Source of the DNA: Oscillospiraceae bacterium NTUH-002-81 | GTDB lineage: Bacteria; Bacillota; Clostridia; Lachnospirales; Lachnospiraceae | Length of the DNA: 64,000 nt | Direction: 5' to 3' | Assembly (NCBI GenBank): GCA_032620915.1 | Contig: CP136052.1 | Location: 2,658,001 to 2,722,000 of the forward strand | Part shown: piece after piece, positions 56,548 to 64,000 of the stretch | Layout: every line of letters begins with the position of its first letter | How positions within the stretch are numbered: the first letter of the stretch is position 1 | Notes under the pieces: model-generated | The model's database searches: none | Seen by the model: only the letters and a program-made list of their open reading frames with translations | What the model was told of the DNA's origin: nothing | Made by a program: the position numbers and the translations under genes

Positions 56548-56838
56548 TTACTCTTCGGTGTCTTCCTCTTCTTTCTTCTCCGGTGTCTCTTCCTCTTCGT
56601 CCTCGAAGAAATCGTCATCGAAATCCTCGTCAAAATCGTCGTCGAAGTCTTCCAGATAATCCGGTGTCAGGAAACGATATACGGCATAAGCAATTCCGGC
56701 AACGGCTGCCACAGCACCCACAATCGCCAGAACCCAAAGTACCGTATTGCACTTCTTCTCATCGTCCTTCTGCTTCGTGTTTACCAATTCTGCCAGCTTG
56801 GTCATATTCAATAATTCTTCTAACTTGTCTTTATTCAT
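56548..56838 (-). CDS. Small membrane protein with a very acidic tail
   Basis: 96 residues: a charged N-terminal helix (MNKDKLEELLNMTKLAELVN), one membrane segment (VLWVLAIVGAVAAVAGIAYA) and a tail of ~35 residues made almost only of Asp, Glu and Phe. I do not recognise a family with certainty; similar small proteins are frequent in Lachnospiraceae. An AAGGA site precedes the ATG. The tail would probably face the cytoplasm or bind cations; no function is claimed. Confidence 0.7.
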   Translation of the reverse strand: MNKDKLEELLNMTKLAELVNTKQKDDEKKCNTVLWVLAIVGAVAAVAGIAYAVYRFLTPDYLEDFDDDFDEDFDDDFFEDEEEETPEKKEEEDTEE

Positions 56839-56961
56839 TGATATCTACGTCCTTTCCTGCCAAGAATGCCTCGCTTTTTATGAGTGTATTATATCACTTC
56901 GCCCTGTATTTTACTATATTTTCCTAAAAGAATTTTCATTATTAACAGAATTTTTATTTTC

Positions 56962-57034
56962 CAGTTCACGCAAATATTCCTATGGGAAGGGAGCGCCTTC
57001 TCATGAGCAAAAATGAACTGCACATATTGTGAAC
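56962..57034 (+). repeat. Short element B between the acidic protein gene and pcrA
   Basis: CAGTTCAC (56962-56969) and GTGAAC (57029-57034) as ends, with GGGAAGGGAGCGCC and ATGAGCAAAAATGAACTG inside, the same core as in the full element B. The small frame gives MSKNELHIL and stops. Confidence 0.62.
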
Positions 57035-57055
57035 GGCTCACGTATATTTATATTT

Positions 57056-59275
57056 TTATATTTTTTTCAGCTTGGCAAAGGAGGCAAACATTTTCTTTGT
57101 CCCGAATTTTTCAAAATTGACCGTTACCTCGTAGTCCCGGCCGCCCTCGGTGATGGCTTCCACGATGCCGGTGCCAAATTTGATATGCTTTACGGTGTCC
57201 CCCACCTCATAGTCCAGCGCAGCCGCCTTTGTCACAGTGAACTGCTTCGTCTCAAAGGCTTTCATATGAAAAGCGCTTTTGGCCTGCTGGTAAACGTTCT
57301 GCCGCGGGATTTCTTTTTCCTTGGGCATGGGGATACCGCCCATCTCCACCAGTTCTGTAGGGATTTCCTTGACAAAACGGGAAATCTTGCTGAACCGGTT
57401 TTCTCCGCGGATCATCCGCATCCGGGCGTAGCTTAAGGTCAGATGCCGCATGGCCCGGGTGATGCCCACGTAGCAGAGCCGCCGCTCTTCTTCCAGCTCC
57501 GACGGATCATCGGATGTGATGGTCATATAGCTTGGGAAAAGGCCATCCTCCATGCCCGCCATGTAAACATTGGGGAATTCCAGTCCCTTGGCGCTGTGCA
57601 GCGTCATGAGCACCACATAGTCGCTGTCCGGATCCAGGGAATCCACATCCGCCACCAGTGCCACTTCCTCCAGGAAACCGCTTAGGGTGGCCGGATCTTC
57701 CGCCGTCTGGTGCTGCTCCTGATATGCTGTCACCTTGGAAAGCAGCTCGTCGATGTTTTCGATCCGGGCCTGAGCCTCGTCGGTACCCTCAGCTTCCAGT
57801 TCTTTCACATAGCCGGTGTTTTCCAACACTTCATCCACCAGCTCCCGCAGGGTCAGGGAACCCTTGCGTACCCGGAAGGTGTGGATCATATCGGTAAAGG
57901 GCCGGATCTTCACACCGCTTTTTCCAAGGGTAGGAATCTCCTCGGCAATTTCCAGCGCTTCATAAAAGCTCATGCCGTTCCCCTCGGCAAAATCTGCCAC
58001 CCGGTTCAGGGTCGTGGCACCGATGCCCCGCTTGGGCACGTTGATGATCCGGCGCACCGCCAGATCGTCCTTACCGTTGTCGATGGTTTTCAGATAAGCC
58101 AGAACGTCCTTGATCTCTTTCCGGGAATAGAAGTTCACACCGCCGACGATTTTATAAGGCACGTTCATGTTCACAAATCGTTCCTCAAACAGACGGGACT
58201 GGGCATTGGTGCGGTAAAGGATCGCGCAGTCATGGTAGGTATATTCCCCGTCCCGCACCCGGCTGCGGATGTCGCCGCATATGTAATCCGCCTCTTCGTA
58301 CGCATTGTCGAAATTGCGCAGGGCAATTTTGTCCCCTGCCGGATTTTCCGTCCAGAGCCGCTTGTCTTTCCGCCCTTTGTTGTTGTGGATCACATCGTTG
58401 GCCGCATCCAGGATGTTCTGGGTGGAACGGTAATTCTGTTCCAGCTTGATGACGGTAGCATCCGGGAAAATCTGCTCGAAATTCAGGATATTGCCGATGT
58501 TGGCGCCCCGGAATTTATAAATGGACTGGTCATCGTCACCCACCACGCACAGATTCCGGTATTTGCCCGCCAGAAGGCTTACCAGCTTGAACTGTGCCGT
58601 GTTGGTATCCTGATACTCATCCACCATGATATAGCGAAAACGCTCCTGGTACGATTCCAGCACATCCGGTGCCCGCCAGAACAGTTCCACCGTTTTCATG
58701 ATGAGATCGTCAAAATCCAGCGCATTGCTCCGTTTTAACTGATTCTGGTATTCCCGGTACGCCAGCGCGATTTTTTTTCGATTAAAATCCCCTTCCGCCC
58801 GCAGCTCCATCTCGTCCGGGTCGATAAGCTCATCTTTTGCCGAAGAAATCTGTCCCAGGATCATTTTCTCCTTCATGAGCTTTGTATCGATGTTCAGCCT
58901 CTTACACACGTCTCGCATGACAGTTTTCTGATCTTCCGCATCATAAATGGTAAAGTTCGTCCCGTAGCCGATCCGGTCAATGTATCTTCGCAGGATACGC
59001 ACGCAGGCCGAATGGAAAGTACTCACCCAAACGGCAGAGGAACCGAATTCCACGATCTTGTCTATCCTCTCCCGCATCTCTCCCGCCGCCTTGTTGGTAA
59101 AGGTAATGGCCAGAATGTTCCACGGATTCACCCCGCACTCCTCGATCAGATATGCCGTCCGGTGGGTCAGCACCCGGGTCTTGCCTGATCCGGCTCCCGC
59201 CAAAATCAGAAGCGGCCCCTCCGTGCAGAGCACCGCTTCCTTCTGTTCTTTATTTAAACTGTCGTAAATACTCAT
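57056..59275 (-). CDS. pcrA: ATP-dependent DNA helicase PcrA/UvrD
   Basis: A 739-residue superfamily 1A helicase. Motif I is AGAGSGKTRVLTHR near residue 30, motif II VDEYQDTN near 225, motif III VVGDDDQSIYKFRGA, motif V TLHSAKGLEF and motif VI YVGITRAMRHL. The C-terminal Tudor-like region (VGDTVKHIKFGTGIVEAI) is typical of PcrA. It removes RecA and helps repair and rolling-circle replication. The start at 59275 begins MSIYDSLNKEQKEAV; the longer frame upstream is not family-like. Confidence 0.96.
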   Translation of the reverse strand: MSIYDSLNKEQKEAVLCTEGPLLILAGAGSGKTRVLTHRTAYLIEECGVNPWNILAITFTNKAAGEMRERIDKIVEFGSSAVWVSTFHSACVRILRRYIDRIGYGTNFTIYDAEDQKTVMRDVCKRLNIDTKLMKEKMILGQISSAKDELIDPDEMELRAEGDFNRKKIALAYREYQNQLKRSNALDFDDLIMKTVELFWRAPDVLESYQERFRYIMVDEYQDTNTAQFKLVSLLAGKYRNLCVVGDDDQSIYKFRGANIGNILNFEQIFPDATVIKLEQNYRSTQNILDAANDVIHNNKGRKDKRLWTENPAGDKIALRNFDNAYEEADYICGDIRSRVRDGEYTYHDCAILYRTNAQSRLFEERFVNMNVPYKIVGGVNFYSRKEIKDVLAYLKTIDNGKDDLAVRRIINVPKRGIGATTLNRVADFAEGNGMSFYEALEIAEEIPTLGKSGVKIRPFTDMIHTFRVRKGSLTLRELVDEVLENTGYVKELEAEGTDEAQARIENIDELLSKVTAYQEQHQTAEDPATLSGFLEEVALVADVDSLDPDSDYVVLMTLHSAKGLEFPNVYMAGMEDGLFPSYMTITSDDPSELEEERRLCYVGITRAMRHLTLSYARMRMIRGENRFSKISRFVKEIPTELVEMGGIPMPKEKEIPRQNVYQQAKSAFHMKAFETKQFTVTKAAALDYEVGDTVKHIKFGTGIVEAITEGGRDYEVTVNFEKFGTKKMFASFAKLKKI

Positions 59276-59473
59276 ATTACACCGCCTGTCCGGTTCCTTC
59301 CCCGGAACCATGTCTATCATTATAATATATCTGCAAAATTCTGTCACCCCCAAGTTATCATCACTGTTCATCCCCACCTGGTTACAATTTCCCTGCATCT
59401 GCGCACAATTTCCTTGTCCTGATTACATTTAAGAAAACCGTAAGGATTCCACCGACGAACTGCAACAAAAAGC

Positions 59474-59502
59474 TTGTCATCTGGTTTTCATTACTATATA
59501 AT
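59474..59502 (+). promoter_or_regulatory. Promoter for the DUF1836 gene
   Basis: TTGTCA (59474-59479) and TATAAT (59497-59502) are 17 bp apart. The leader before ATG 59524 is only about 15 nt and consists mainly of the GAGGTGA ribosome site. Confidence 0.75.
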
Positions 59503-59523
59503 GTGTATGTGAGGTGAAAAATT

Positions 59524-60114
59524 ATGGCAATGAACAAAGAAGAGCTCCTTGCGGCCATCCGGGACAATTTTTCCACTCTGGATTATATCCGGCCCTCGGA
59601 GATTCCGAACATTGATTTATATATGGATCAGGTAACGACTTTCATGGACAAGCGTCTGGCCAAGAGTCGCCGCTACGATAATGATAAGATCCTTACCAAG
59701 ACAATGATCAACAACTATGCGAAGAATGACCTGCTTCCGCCGCCGGTGAAGAAGAAGTATTCCAAAGAGCATATGCTCCTTCTGATTTTTATTTATTATT
59801 TTAAAAATATTCTGTCCATCGGTGATATCCAGAAGGTGCTGGAGCCCATCTCCTCCCGTTTTTTCCCGGAGGGCGGTCCCATGAAACTGGAAGACGTTTA
59901 CGAGGAAGTGTTCAGCCTGGAGAAGGAGCAGATCGACCTGCTGCAGGAGGATCTGCTGGCGAAGCTTTCCTGCGCCGAAAAGACGTTTCAGGACGTGGAA
60001 GGAGAAGATCAGGATCTGCTGCAGCTGTTTTCCTTCATCTGCCTCATGAGTTTTGACGTATATATGAAAAAACAGCTCATTGAAAAACTGATTGATACCG
60101 TTCTTACCAAGTAA
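59524..60114 (+). CDS. DUF1836 domain-containing putative regulator
   Basis: A 196-residue protein matching DUF1836: a winged-helix-like start (LDYIRPSEIPNIDLYMDQVT), TMINNYAKNDLLPPPVKKKY and ILSIGDIQKVLEPIS near the middle. The TMINNY...YSKEHML arrangement is like a MerR-type DNA-binding region. DNA targets are unknown. GAGGTGA stands 6 nt before the ATG. A terminator follows. Confidence 0.85.
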   Translation: MAMNKEELLAAIRDNFSTLDYIRPSEIPNIDLYMDQVTTFMDKRLAKSRRYDNDKILTKTMINNYAKNDLLPPPVKKKYSKEHMLLLIFIYYFKNILSIGDIQKVLEPISSRFFPEGGPMKLEDVYEEVFSLEKEQIDLLQEDLLAKLSCAEKTFQDVEGEDQDLLQLFSFICLMSFDVYMKKQLIEKLIDTVLTK

Positions 60115-60414
60115 GCATCAGCAACACAACCGGCATTCTCTGTTTTTTCGCACGGCAAAGTACGCACATCATGGCGCCGAGCGCGTCTACGTTCCACTTC
60201 AGTCTTTCCTATCATATAAAAAAGAACCCCATCATTGTCTGGCTGTGCATGCCAGGCTGATGCAGGGTTCTTCTTTATTTCTTCCGTATTTTCCTTGTTC
60301 TGTTCCATACTGTTGACTGCACAGACATCCTGATCTGCAACGCATTTTCGCTGATAAACGAATTTTCATTGCCCGACAGATGACCGCCTGCTGCATGCTT
60401 CCGGTATCCGACAC
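60115..60414. other. Intergenic region between DUF1836 and yerC genes
   Basis: 300 bp without a convincing gene. It contains the terminator at 60221-60275. The remainder shows no clear repeat or promoter. Confidence 0.4.
60221..60275 (+). terminator. Terminator after the DUF1836 gene
   Basis: AAAGAACCC..CATCA pairs with TGATGcaGGGTTCTT (to 60272), followed by CTTTATTT. The inner GGC..GCC part closes the loop. Confidence 0.75.
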
Positions 60415-60717
60415 CTACTCCTGGCCCTTCTCAGCCTCCAGCCTCTGAAATACCATATCGTAGCCATCATTGCCATAGTTCAATGACCGGTTCACCCGAC
60501 TGATGGTCGCGGTGGAAGCACCAGTCTTCTCTGCAATTTCCAGATAGGTCTTCTGTTCCCGGAGCATCTTAGCCACCTCAAACCGCTGGGACAGTGATAA
60601 GATCTCATTGATCGTGCATACATCTTCAAAAAAGGTATAACACTCTTCTCTGTCTTTCAGACTGAGCACCGCATCGAACAGAAAGTCCACGGCTTCGGTT
60701 CTTAACTTTTTATTCAT
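60415..60717 (-). CDS. YerC/YecD family TrpR-related regulator
   Basis: A 100-residue TrpR-like DNA-binding protein. RFEVAKMLREQKTYLEIAEK and the helix-turn-helix TGASTATISRVNRSLNYG near residues 65-82 are the family signature; the C-terminus has GYDMVFQRLE. Regulated genes and ligand are unknown. It lies 45 bp downstream of dpsA on the same strand. Confidence 0.9.
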   Translation of the reverse strand: MNKKLRTEAVDFLFDAVLSLKDREECYTFFEDVCTINEILSLSQRFEVAKMLREQKTYLEIAEKTGASTATISRVNRSLNYGNDGYDMVFQRLEAEKGQE

Positions 60718-60762
60718 GCTCTTCCCTCCTGTACACTATCTCCATTTTACCACAGTAAAGTT

Positions 60763-61576
60763 TTAAAAACCAGTCTTTTTGAGAAAATTCCTTTCAATAT
60801 AATCCGCCAGGATCTCTCCGGCAGACTGCTCTGCCACCAGCCCCGGCAGTCCCGGCGCTGCTTTCACACAAATATGCGGCATTTCGTATACCGCAGGCTC
60901 CACCCCCACCTGGTTGCTGGCAATGTCGATGATGATGGTGCCCGGCTGAAAATGCTCCGCCATGGTTTTGGTGATGACCGTGCTGGGCGCTGTGTTGATG
61001 ATGACGCTGCAGGGTTTCCCGTTTTTCCAGTGGTCGTAGGCGATCATGGGAATGCCACCCTCCTCCGGTGCCTCGTCCGTCACCACCCGCACGGCAATGC
61101 CGATCCGTTCAAACAGCTCCGCCGTTTTTTCTGCCCACATGGCCGTAGCCGATGATGTCCACCGTATACTCATAAATGCTCTTCGGCGTCACCTGCATGA
61201 AATAATAGAGAAGTCCCTCGGCTGTCAGTGCCGTGTTTTCCTCCCGCACCTGGGCGTCGTCATAATAGCAGAATACCGGCCGATCCAGCGCATGCAGATA
61301 CTCCGTGTGCAGACCGGTGAGCAGGACTGCCTCCGGCTTTAACCGCTCCAGCATGGTGCCTGCCGGATAATCCACGCCGGGGATATGCACCATGCCCGCC
61401 CCGTCCACGCCCCGGATGGGCAGAAGAAGGAAATCCAGCGTCGGCGCCGCTTCCTCCACCGCCTGCATGGATGCGGTATCTGTGGCCCGCATCACGTCCA
61501 TTCCCAGTTCTTCCAATCTTGCTGCGATTACCTGCATTCTTCCGTCACTGATCATCACTGCTGCTTTCATTTTCAT
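60763..61576 (-). CDS. dpsA: Dipicolinate synthase subunit A homologue, frameshifted
   Basis: About 271 residues when joined. The second half has a Rossmann NAD(P)-binding motif (DIIGYGHVGRK), TIIIDIASNQVGVEPAVY and VKAAPGLPGLVAEQSAGEIL, matching SpoVFA/DpaA, which with subunit B makes dipicolinic acid for the spore core. The frame breaks after GHVGRK; removing one base from TTTTTT (61125-61130) restores TAELFERIGIAVRVVTDEAP. Subunit B is not adjacent. The truncated reading would be inactive. Confidence 0.85.
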
Positions 61577-61667
61577 TCCTCCCAGATTAACAAAAAAGGA
61601 ACCGCCTGCTTGCAGTCCCCCTTTGTCTCAAAATATTATCATTTCATTTACAATGATCTTTTAAACT

Positions 61668-61790
61668 CAGGTTCCCGCGCTACCGCGCTCTCTACTGCCT
61701 GCTATCGCAGGCGGAACCTTCGTTAATGGCTCGTGAAAAACAAATGTCTGCTGACGCAGCCGCTTATTTTTCTCTTCGCGCATTATACTT
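61668..61790. repeat. Structured repeat element C at the 3' end of the permease gene
   Basis: GTTCCCGCGCTACCGCGC, CTGCCTGCtatcGCAGGC and a diverged A/T-rich stem (GTGAAAAA..TATTTTTCTC) ending GCGC just before the permease stop. It occupies the same place relative to the gene as the copies at 17885 and 41036. Confidence 0.6.
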
Positions 61791-63210
61791 ACAAGTACAA
61801 AAATACCATACCGATGGCTGCGAACAGGAAGCACATGGGCACCATGAGGATCATGGATTTTACCGGGTCTACTTTCTTGCCCAGCATACCGCCTACGATA
61901 CCTGCCACAACGAAGGTGGTCAGGTCTGCCGGCGGAAGTCCCTGTCCTGCGGCTGCCAAGTTAGCGCCTGCCACTGCCACGTAGGTCGGATTCAGACCGA
62001 TGGTCACCAATGCCGGGCCAAAGAACGAGAATACCACGTTCTGGGCAGTGGACTGGGAACCGGTGAGCATACCGATGAGCATCATGGCTGCTGCACCGCC
62101 GAATTTCAGTACGTTGACATTCAGTCCCTGAGCGAATTCCATTACCGCATTGATCTGTCCGCCTGCATAGAAGCAACCCAGCATGAATGCGGCACACACC
62201 TGCAGACCGGCGGTTACTTTTACTTTTTTCAGGCCGCTGACCAGCGTACCCTTCACGTCCTCCCGGACTTTCTTAAAGAAGAAGGAAACGATGGTGACAA
62301 AAATCAGCGATAACACGATGCCGTTGGAAAGTCCCTTTAAGATCGTCACCTGGGAAAGCCAGCTGTAAAGGGAAAGGGATTCATCCCCGATCTTCAGCAC
62401 CTGGATCTTGCCGAGAAGCTCCGGCACCAGGTCGAATTTCAGCCCTTCCACGTTGATGGTGCGGAACAGCACGATCAGGATCAGCACGCCCAGCGGAATG
62501 AGGGAGTGCCAGTTTTCCTTCAGGATCTGTCCGGCCTTACGGTCGTCTGTGATCTCCTCGCCGTTCTCGTCAAATTCCACGATCTTCATGTCTTTTTTCA
62601 CAAAGAAAGTCACCACGTAGAGACATACGATGACGATCACGATGAGTGTCGTGATATAGCCGATCTGGACAACCGGCTCAGAGTCGGTGTTGACCAGGGT
62701 GGAAGACAGTGCCAGCGACTGGGTGATGGGCGGCATAATGGAACCCATGGAAGCACCCATAACGATGATACAGCAGATGTGCTCCGGGGATAAGCCCATG
62801 GCAGCCAGTGTACCGACGGTCAGTACACCGATGACTGTGGAAGCCGCAATGGCGTCTCCCAGCAGAGAGCCTGCGATGACCAGCGCTAAAATGACGCAGA
62901 TCACCAGCGCCCGGGGCGACTTGCCAAACTTGGCCTTCAGCGCTCCCATCACGGTCTCCATCGTACCGAGACGCACCTGTGTCTCCGCATAAATACTGCC
63001 GAAAATGGACAGGCAGATGACCCATGCCAGCCGGTCCACGCCGTCGATCAGCGCACCGCACCAGGCTGTCGGCTGATAAACGCCGCCGAGAATCAGAGAA
63101 AGGATGCCCGCCAGTACCAGCGCCACCTGCACGTTTCCTCCGATCTTTGGTATCTTTTTACACAAAATGACAGCCAGCATCACGCCGACCGGTATCAGAA
63201 CTGTGATCAT
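61789..63210 (-). CDS. Ion-transporter superfamily permease, TRAP-large-subunit/DctM-like
   Basis: A 473-residue membrane protein with eleven or twelve hydrophobic segments. MGASMGSIMPPITQSLALSS and AGQGLPPADLTTFVVAGIVG carry the paired proline-containing motifs of TRAP/DctM-like and citrate-transporter-like permeases. No TRAP small or binding subunit is adjacent, so the substrate and coupling ion are uncertain; an organic acid is likely. Its ATG overlaps the stop of the AraC-type gene by 4 nt, so it is probably controlled by that regulator. Confidence 0.75.
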   Translation of the reverse strand: MITVLIPVGVMLAVILCKKIPKIGGNVQVALVLAGILSLILGGVYQPTAWCGALIDGVDRLAWVICLSIFGSIYAETQVRLGTMETVMGALKAKFGKSPRALVICVILALVIAGSLLGDAIAASTVIGVLTVGTLAAMGLSPEHICCIIVMGASMGSIMPPITQSLALSSTLVNTDSEPVVQIGYITTLIVIVIVCLYVVTFFVKKDMKIVEFDENGEEITDDRKAGQILKENWHSLIPLGVLILIVLFRTINVEGLKFDLVPELLGKIQVLKIGDESLSLYSWLSQVTILKGLSNGIVLSLIFVTIVSFFFKKVREDVKGTLVSGLKKVKVTAGLQVCAAFMLGCFYAGGQINAVMEFAQGLNVNVLKFGGAAAMMLIGMLTGSQSTAQNVVFSFFGPALVTIGLNPTYVAVAGANLAAAGQGLPPADLTTFVVAGIVGGMLGKKVDPVKSMILMVPMCFLFAAIGMVFLYL

Positions 63211-64000
63211 ACATTTTCCCCCGTTATTATCTTGTTCGTATCTTTTTCTTCCACCTGATTCTTCTCTTTCAGAATCTCCTTGAAGGAAGTGTAGCTTAAG
63301 CCCGTCAGCTTCCGGATGTTTTTGTTCAGGTGGGCCTGATCATAAAAACCGAAATCATACACGCAGTTGAGAGAGTCCTCGTCCTCAAAAATCTGAGACT
63401 CCATGATGTTCTGCAGCCGCAGGATATCGTACAGCCGCTTGGCGTTGATGCCGGTCTGCGCCTTGATCACACTGCGGATGTACCTCGGCGAATAAGACAT
63501 GTTGCCGATGATCTCCTCGATGGACAGGTTATCTTCATTATAAAGGCTGCCAAACACGAATTCGTCCACCAGCTTATTTTCCCGGAAATCCAGGCTGCTG
63601 CCCAGCACGGCCTGCATGAGCAGGGCAAAGGCCGCATCGGCATCCTTCGTATCCATGGCCTGCCGGATCGGTGTCAAGTCCCCGAACACGGACGGCTCCA
63701 GATAGTGTTCCGTATTCGTCTGCCCCTTGAAAGCCTCAAAGGTATACTGGGGCGGAAAACGCAGCATCAGATACGTGGTTCCCGGCTCCTGCCTGGTGCA
63801 CATGGTCTCCGTCACCCGACCCACCAGCCGGATCCGCACGGTACCGTCCGCCCCCCGCTCAAAATAGAGCAGCGTGCAGGCGTGAGGGTACAGCACCATA
63901 CCCGTCCGTTTCCGAAACCGGATCCGGAACATCTGCACGGGAAGGAAGCCGTCATTCCAGCAGTGACCGGATACCTGGTATTCCTCATATTCATCCGGAT
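63207..64000 (-). CDS. AraC-family transcriptional regulator, 5' end beyond window
   Basis: The frame is open to the right edge (about 263 residues visible), starting in mid-domain at PDEYEEYQVSGHCWNDGFLP. The N-terminal part looks like an AraC-type sensor domain, and the C-terminal ~100 residues are the double helix-turn-helix (SIEEIIGNMSYSPRYIRSVI, CVYDFGFYDQAHLNKNIRKL). It is translationally coupled to the permease (ATGA overlap), suggesting that it senses the permease substrate. Confidence 0.9.
   Translation of the reverse strand, partial: PDEYEEYQVSGHCWNDGFLPVQMFRIRFRKRTGMVLYPHACTLLYFERGADGTVRIRLVGRVTETMCTRQEPGTTYLMLRFPPQYTFEAFKGQTNTEHYLEPSVFGDLTPIRQAMDTKDADAAFALLMQAVLGSSLDFRENKLVDEFVFGSLYNEDNLSIEEIIGNMSYSPRYIRSVIKAQTGINAKRLYDILRLQNIMESQIFEDEDSLNCVYDFGFYDQAHLNKNIRKLTGLSYTSFKEILKEKNQVEEKDTNKIITGENV

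Overview
The window looks like chromosome of an anaerobic, gut-type Clostridia, most likely Lachnospiraceae. The evidence is a Firmicutes-type galT, Hcp, a K+-dependent membrane pyrophosphatase, DUF1836 and DUF6198 proteins, PF12784 (Rpn-type) nuclease genes, a dipicolinate synthase A homologue (spore former) and several MATE exporters. Most genes are on the minus strand. I saw no tRNA or rRNA gene. No species name is supported.

Layout. 1-4.1 kb: Leloir galactose genes (regulator, galK, galE, galT; galT runs off the left edge). 4.3-8.3 kb: membrane pyrophosphatase, lipid kinase, PAP2 phosphatase. 8.4-11.3 kb: UDP-galactopyranose mutase, a family 2 glycosyltransferase and a HepT/MntA toxin-antitoxin pair. 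11.5-20.7 kb: an SfsA-MutY fusion, HAD phosphatase, CAT-like acyltransferase, BioY under a BirA operator, an Rpn nuclease, an amidohydrolase, an ECF S component and an aminotransferase. 20.7-27.8 kb: a MATE exporter and the operon nth-rsmF-ykgJ-GT39-pflX. 28-35.4 kb: an Amt-PII fusion behind a leader hairpin, a large GGDEF/EAL protein, DUF6198 and purC. 35.4-42.5 kb: three MATE exporters and a UvrA-like ATPase. 42.7-51.3 kb: a type I-C CRISPR-Cas locus (9 repeats; cas2, cas1, cas4, cas7c, cas8c, cas5c, cas3). 51.3-54.8 kb: decayed Rpn and RhuM genes around hcp. 55-64 kb: rlmD, pcrA, a DUF1836 regulator, YerC, dpsA, and a permease with an AraC regulator.

The strongest discovery candidate is in the 317-bp gap between cas3 and cas5c. 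On the plus strand there is a promoter, a diverged CRISPR-repeat-like hairpin ending in the array's handle sequence, a spacer-like stretch and a terminator. The first 17 nt of that stretch match 14 of 17 positions, with mismatches at 6, 12 and 13, to a site next to a TTC PAM that overlaps the -35 of the cas5c operon promoter. This is what a crRNA-like guide that makes Cascade repress its own operon should look like (CreA/CreR class).

Two window-wide patterns also stand out. Three families of dispersed structured intergenic repeats (called A, B and C here) show compensatory base changes between copies. Six genes (mutY, the GGDEF/EAL gene twice, cas3, hcp, dpsA) are broken by a single extra base in a homopolymer run, which suggests uncorrected sequencing indels more than true gene loss.
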